Shown here: in pieces, positions 6,246 to 8,778 of the stretch
How positions within the stretch are numbered: position 1 is the first letter of the stretch
How the letters are laid out: the number at the start of each line of letters is the position of its first letter
Assembly: GCA_022794295.1 (NCBI GenBank)
Contig: JAAWEO010000076.1
Coordinates: 1 to 8,778, forward strand
Length of the DNA stretch: 8,778 nucleotides
DNA from: Angelakisella sp.
Lineage (GTDB): Bacteria; Bacillota; Clostridia; Oscillospirales; Ruminococcaceae
Reading direction: 5' to 3'
Made by a program: the position numbers and the translations under genes
Notes under the pieces: generated by a model
Databases searched by the model: none
The model's input: the letters and a program-made list of their open reading frames with translations, nothing else
What the model was told of the DNA's origin: nothing

Positions 6246-7382
6246 ATGGATGTTTCCCAGCTGACCGATTTTAATCCCCAAAGGACCGGCCTGGACCGGG
6301 CCCCGCTGGAGCTGCTCCGCTATTACGAGCAGCAGCCGCCCCAGCCCCGGATCCCTTGTGGGGAGGAGGAATTTCTGGGGCTTCTGGCGGCAGTGCCCAC
6401 CATGAGGAAGGTCCCCGGGGTAGCTCCCCTGCGGGAGGACGACCCCGCCATCTTTACCTCCATGCCGGTCTGCCCGGGTCCCCGGGCGGTCAGGGAGTGC
6501 CGGGACCACCTGGCGAACACCATGGGCATCACTGACCGCCAGACCCTGGTGGAGTTCTGCAACCGGGAGATCTGCTGCCAGAACCACTACATCGACTTCG
6601 AGTCCTTCTGGGAGGGCCGCCCCCTCTTTGACCTTGGGGAGATGGGAGACGACAAGGAGCGGGAGCATTTCTGCCTGTTCCGGGATTTCGCCGCCCAGTT
6701 CTACCCCTTCCTCCAGCGCCACGGTTTCCTGGCCTGGGACATCAGCGAAAGCGTGGGGTATCTGCGCCTGGCCCGGGCCTGCGAACTTATTACCCAGGAG
6801 GAGTACCTGGGCCTTGGGAGCCACTGGATCACCCAGGCCCAGACCTTTGAGAGCTGGGCGGAATACGCCGCCAGCCTGGTCAGCGGCCAGCTGTACTGGA
6901 ACTTCATCCACGGGGCCGGCCAGCAGCAGCTCCGGGAGGGGGAGGAGCTGTTCATGAACCTGGTCCAGGGGCTGTTGGCCGACGAAAAGGCCTGGCAGAC
7001 CGGCCGGTGGTACACCCCTGCCCAGGAGAAGGTCTTTGCCATCCCTGCGGCGGATATCCGCCCCATGCTGAGGCAGTGGGAGGGTCCCCGGGGGTGCTTT
7101 GCCACCGACCACATCACGGTGCTGAATACCGGGGTGGGCTTCTGCTACCGGGAGAAGCCGGAGAACGAGGAATTTCCGGACAGCGGCTGGAGGTTCTTCT
7201 CCGGCCAGGAGACCCAGGAGTATGTGGACGACTTCCGGAACACCAGCGTCTTTGACCTGAACACCATTGTAAATTACGACCCGGAGCTTCTCACCATCCT
7301 GGATGCCCCCTACGGCTCTGCCTTTGGCCGGGGCGAGGACGGGAAGTTCCACCCGGAGCCCTTTAAGCCCCAGGAGGAATGA
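6246..7382 (+). CDS. Two-domain DUF1266-DUF2185 (Imm33-like) protein
   Basis: Function unknown. The 378-residue soluble protein appears to fuse two uncharacterised domains. Residues about 95-255 resemble DUF1266 (the YbeU/YbeR type): AWDISESVGYLRLARAC (163-179), an EEY segment (185-187), then FESWAEYAASLVSGQLYW (201-218), with the conserved Trp and Arg-Ala. Residues about 283-370 resemble DUF2185, also called Imm33 in polymorphic-toxin studies: TGVGFCYRE (295-303), DSGWRFFSGQET (312-323), LNTIVNYDP (338-346) and APYGSAFGR (354-362). There are no membrane segments or signal peptide. AGGAGG (6231-6236) is 9 bases before ATG, and the gene lies 15 bases after the cyclohydrolase and 34 before the transformylase, with matching codon use. 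No toxin gene is adjacent, so an immunity role is doubtful here; a metabolic or regulatory accessory role is only a guess. Confidence 0.85.
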   Translation: MDVSQLTDFNPQRTGLDRAPLELLRYYEQQPPQPRIPCGEEEFLGLLAAVPTMRKVPGVAPLREDDPAIFTSMPVCPGPRAVRECRDHLANTMGITDRQTLVEFCNREICCQNHYIDFESFWEGRPLFDLGEMGDDKEREHFCLFRDFAAQFYPFLQRHGFLAWDISESVGYLRLARACELITQEEYLGLGSHWITQAQTFESWAEYAASLVSGQLYWNFIHGAGQQQLREGEELFMNLVQGLLADEKAWQTGRWYTPAQEKVFAIPAADIRPMLRQWEGPRGCFATDHITVLNTGVGFCYREKPENEEFPDSGWRFFSGQETQEYVDDFRNTSVFDLNTIVNYDPELLTILDAPYGSAFGRGEDGKFHPEPFKPQEE

Positions 7383-7401
7383 AAAGCGCCGGGAACAAAA
7401 G

Positions 7402-7410
7402 AAAAGGAGA
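7402..7410 (+). promoter_or_regulatory. Ribosome binding site that fixes the transformylase start
   Basis: AAAAGGAGA ends 6 bases before ATG 7417. The frame is open back to an ATG at 7303, but that would overlap the previous gene by 80 bases and add a 38-residue Arg/Ser/Pro-rich tail foreign to the family, so 7417 is chosen. Confidence 0.85.
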
Positions 7411-7416
7411 AACGAA

Positions 7417-8586
7417 ATGACCGAGCTGGAACTGAAATACGGCTGTAACCCCAACCAGAAGCCCTCCCGCATCTACATGGAGGGAGGGGAGCTTCCCCTG
7501 ACGGTCCTTAACGGCAAGCCGGGGTACATCAACTTTATGGACGCCCTGAATTCCTGGCAGCTGGTGAAGGCCCTGAAGGCCGCCACCGGCCTGCCTGCGG
7601 CGGCCTCCTTCAAGCATGTTTCCCCCGCAGGGGCGGCCCTGGGCCTCCCCCTTTCCGACACCGAGCGGAGGGTCTACCTGGCCCCAGAGGGAGAGCTTTC
7701 CCCCATCGCCTGCGCCTACATCCGGGCCCGGGGGGCGGACCGCCTCTGCTCCTTCGGGGACTGGGCGGCTCTTTCCGACACCTGTGACGCCGACACCGCC
7801 CGGTTCCTGGCCCTGGAGGTCTCCGACGGGGTCATCGCCCCGGGCTACACCCCCGAGGCCCTGGAGATCCTGAAGACCAAGCGCAAGGGCGGCTACAACG
7901 TGGTACAGATCGACCCGGATTACACCCCCGCCCCCATTGAGCGCCGGACCATCTATGGCATCACCTTTGAGCAGGGGTATAACGACCTTGCCATTGATGA
8001 AGCCATGCTGGCGAACCTTGTTACCAAAAACCGGGAGCTGCCCCAGGCGGCCAAGCACGACATGCTTCTGGCCCTTATCACCCTGAAATACACCCAGTCC
8101 AATTCGGTCTGCTACGTAAAGGATGGCATGACCATCGGGGTGGGCGCAGGCCAGCAGAGCCGGATCCACTGCACCCGCCTGGCGGGGAACAAGGCGGATA
8201 TCTGGTGGCTGCGCCAGCATCCCCAGGTGCTGGACCTGGATTTTGTGGACGGCATCCGCCGCCCCGACCGAGACAACGCCATTGACCTGTACATTGCCGA
8301 TTCTACCCAGCTCACCCGGGAGGGAGCCTGGGAGGGCATTCTCAAGGCCTGCCCCCCGGAGCTGACCCCGGCCATGAAAGCGGAGTGGATCACAAGGCTC
8401 TCCGGCGTGACCCTGGGCAGCGACGCCTTCTTCCCCTTTGGGGACAACGTAGAGCGGGCAAAGCAAAGCGGCGTCCAATACATCGCCCAGCCCGGCGGCT
8501 CCATCCGCGACGACCAGGTGATCGAAACCTGTGACAAATACGGCATCACCATGTGCTTCACCGGCATCCGCCTGTTCCACCACTAA
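7417..8586 (+). CDS. purH: Stand-alone AICAR transformylase, eukaryote-like PurH C-terminal type
   Basis: Transfers formyl from 10-formyl-THF to AICAR, giving FAICAR. From ATG 7417 it is 389 residues and consists only of the transformylase part; the ~200-residue cyclohydrolase domain of bifunctional PurH is missing. It begins directly at LKYGCNPNQKPS (6-17), the domain's usual entry. Lys67-His68 in AAASFKHVSPAGAA (61-74) correspond to the catalytic Lys-His of human ATIC. YTQSNSVCY (225-233), GQQSRIHCTRLAG (245-257), SDAFFPFGDNVERA (335-348) and the terminal RLFHH match animal ATIC motif for motif. Bacillus-type PurH instead has versions such as CKHANPCG at the catalytic site. The partner cyclohydrolase is two genes upstream. 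It is the last gene; a terminator lies about 100 bases beyond the stop. Confidence 0.94.
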   Translation: MTELELKYGCNPNQKPSRIYMEGGELPLTVLNGKPGYINFMDALNSWQLVKALKAATGLPAAASFKHVSPAGAALGLPLSDTERRVYLAPEGELSPIACAYIRARGADRLCSFGDWAALSDTCDADTARFLALEVSDGVIAPGYTPEALEILKTKRKGGYNVVQIDPDYTPAPIERRTIYGITFEQGYNDLAIDEAMLANLVTKNRELPQAAKHDMLLALITLKYTQSNSVCYVKDGMTIGVGAGQQSRIHCTRLAGNKADIWWLRQHPQVLDLDFVDGIRRPDRDNAIDLYIADSTQLTREGAWEGILKACPPELTPAMKAEWITRLSGVTLGSDAFFPFGDNVERAKQSGVQYIAQPGGSIRDDQVIETCDKYGITMCFTGIRLFHH

Positions 8587-8604
8587 TCCCCACCACATAG
8601 CACC

Positions 8605-8634
8605 AGCCGCAAGCGCCTTAGCCCGCAGGGCTCC
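8605..8634 (+). repeat. Miniature double-hairpin module, copy 1
   Basis: This 30-base unit resembles the one at 8679-8710. It runs AGCCGC, a short AAGCG segment, then CCTTAGCCCGCAGGGCTCC. Its second hairpin (AGCCC-GCA-GGGCT) is perfect, but its first is damaged relative to copy 2 (GCCGC against GCGCC, with the loop G missing). Copy 1 is therefore probably the more decayed one. Confidence 0.6.
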
Positions 8635-8678
8635 CACCGGAGACCCCAAAGCCCCAAAACCCATGGCCCGCAGGCCAC

Positions 8679-8710
8679 AGCCGCGAAGCGGCATTAGCCC
8701 GAAGGGCTCC
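8679..8710 (+). repeat. Miniature double-hairpin module, copy 2
   Basis: This unit holds two perfect 5-bp hairpins with identical GAA loops, GCCGC-GAA-GCGGC (8680-8692) and AGCCC-GAA-GGGCT (8696-8708), separated by ATT. It lines up with copy 1 over its whole length, with two small indels and a few substitutions. The second hairpin doubles as the core of the operon terminator. Confidence 0.6.
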
Positions 8711-8718
8711 GCTTTTTT
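8687..8718 (+). terminator. Rho-independent terminator closing the operon
   Basis: AGCGG (8687-8691) pairs with CCGCT (8709-8713), and inside it AGCCC (8696-8700) pairs with GGGCT (8704-8708) around a GAA loop, leaving a CATT bulge on the 5' side. T8713-T8718 follow directly, the first T being shared with the stem base. A compact GC stem plus a T-run about 100 bases after the last stop codon marks the likely end of the transcript. The bulge makes it less ideal than the hairpin at 94-126. Confidence 0.7.
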
Positions 8719-8778
8719 CCGCAGAAAAAAGCACCTTATCCGGCCAACGAGCCTCCGGCCGCAAAAGCCCGGACGCTG

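Larger units (their letters stand above)
8587..8778. other. Hairpin-rich intergenic tail
   Basis: No gene is supported here. The stretch is a chain of small inverted repeats: AGCCC-GCA-GGGCT (8620-8632), TGGCC-CGCA-GGCCA (8664-8677), GCCGC-GAA-GCGGC (8680-8692), AGCCC-GAA-GGGCT (8696-8708), and an A/T-rich one, GCTTTTTT (8711-8718) with AAAAAAGC (8725-8732). The density suggests mobile or slippage-derived intergenic hairpins combined with a transcription stop. The last ~45 bases contain two CCGG-flanked segments that I cannot assign. Confidence 0.7.

Noticed and set aside
5805..7472. 555-residue open frame on the minus strand opposite the DUF1266-DUF2185 gene
   Set aside because: It spans parts of three + strand genes, has shadow-type composition rich in Gly, Leu, Pro and Val, and no family motif. 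The + strand reading has clear domain motifs and a strong ribosome site.
8605..8732. CRISPR array or attachment site suggested by repeated short palindromes
   Set aside because: Units are imperfect and unevenly spaced, only two share a full module, and each is a self-contained hairpin with no unique spacers. No cas, integrase or tRNA gene is near.

Overview
The window is a compact, GC-rich, single-strand de novo purine biosynthesis operon. Every gene is on the + strand, most have strong AGGAGG-type ribosome binding sites, and gaps are short or negative. Protein sequence style (clostridial PurN loop, Bacillus/Clostridium-type Fe-S PurF, clostridial-looking PurE), high GC and dense Shine-Dalgarno use suggest a GC-rich gut Clostridia, probably Oscillospiraceae (Flavonifractor/Lawsonibacter-like). 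The genus is an inference; there is no rRNA or other marker to settle it.

Layout. Positions 1-90 are a short leader or the tail of an upstream gene with a small tandem repeat, followed by an intrinsic terminator or attenuator hairpin (94-126). A small one-helix membrane protein (155-547) opens the gene run. Then come purE (584-1084), an unrecognised acidic 162-residue protein (1097-1585), purC (1622-2332), purF (2412-3860), purM (3850-4899), purN (4893-5498), a PurO-type IMP cyclohydrolase (5511-6230), a two-domain DUF1266-DUF2185 protein (6246-7382) and a stand-alone AICAR transformylase (7417-8586). A hairpin-rich 192-base tail (8587-8778) carries a terminator and a duplicated miniature hairpin module.

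How the genes work together. PurF makes phosphoribosylamine from PRPP and glutamine, PurN formylates GAR, PurM closes the imidazole ring to AIR, PurE carboxylates AIR or rearranges N5-CAIR, and PurC adds aspartate to give SAICAR. The last two steps, normally done by one bifunctional PurH, are split here. A PurH C-terminal-type AICAR transformylase, whose motifs resemble animal ATIC more than Bacillus PurH, makes FAICAR, and a PurO-family protein (the archaeal-type IMP cyclohydrolase) closes the ring to IMP. PurD, PurL/Q/S, PurB and PurK are not in the window.

The parts needing a second look are the split, mixed-origin IMP-forming pair, the DUF1266-DUF2185 protein lodged between them, the unknown gene between purE and purC, and the possible attenuator ahead of the operon.
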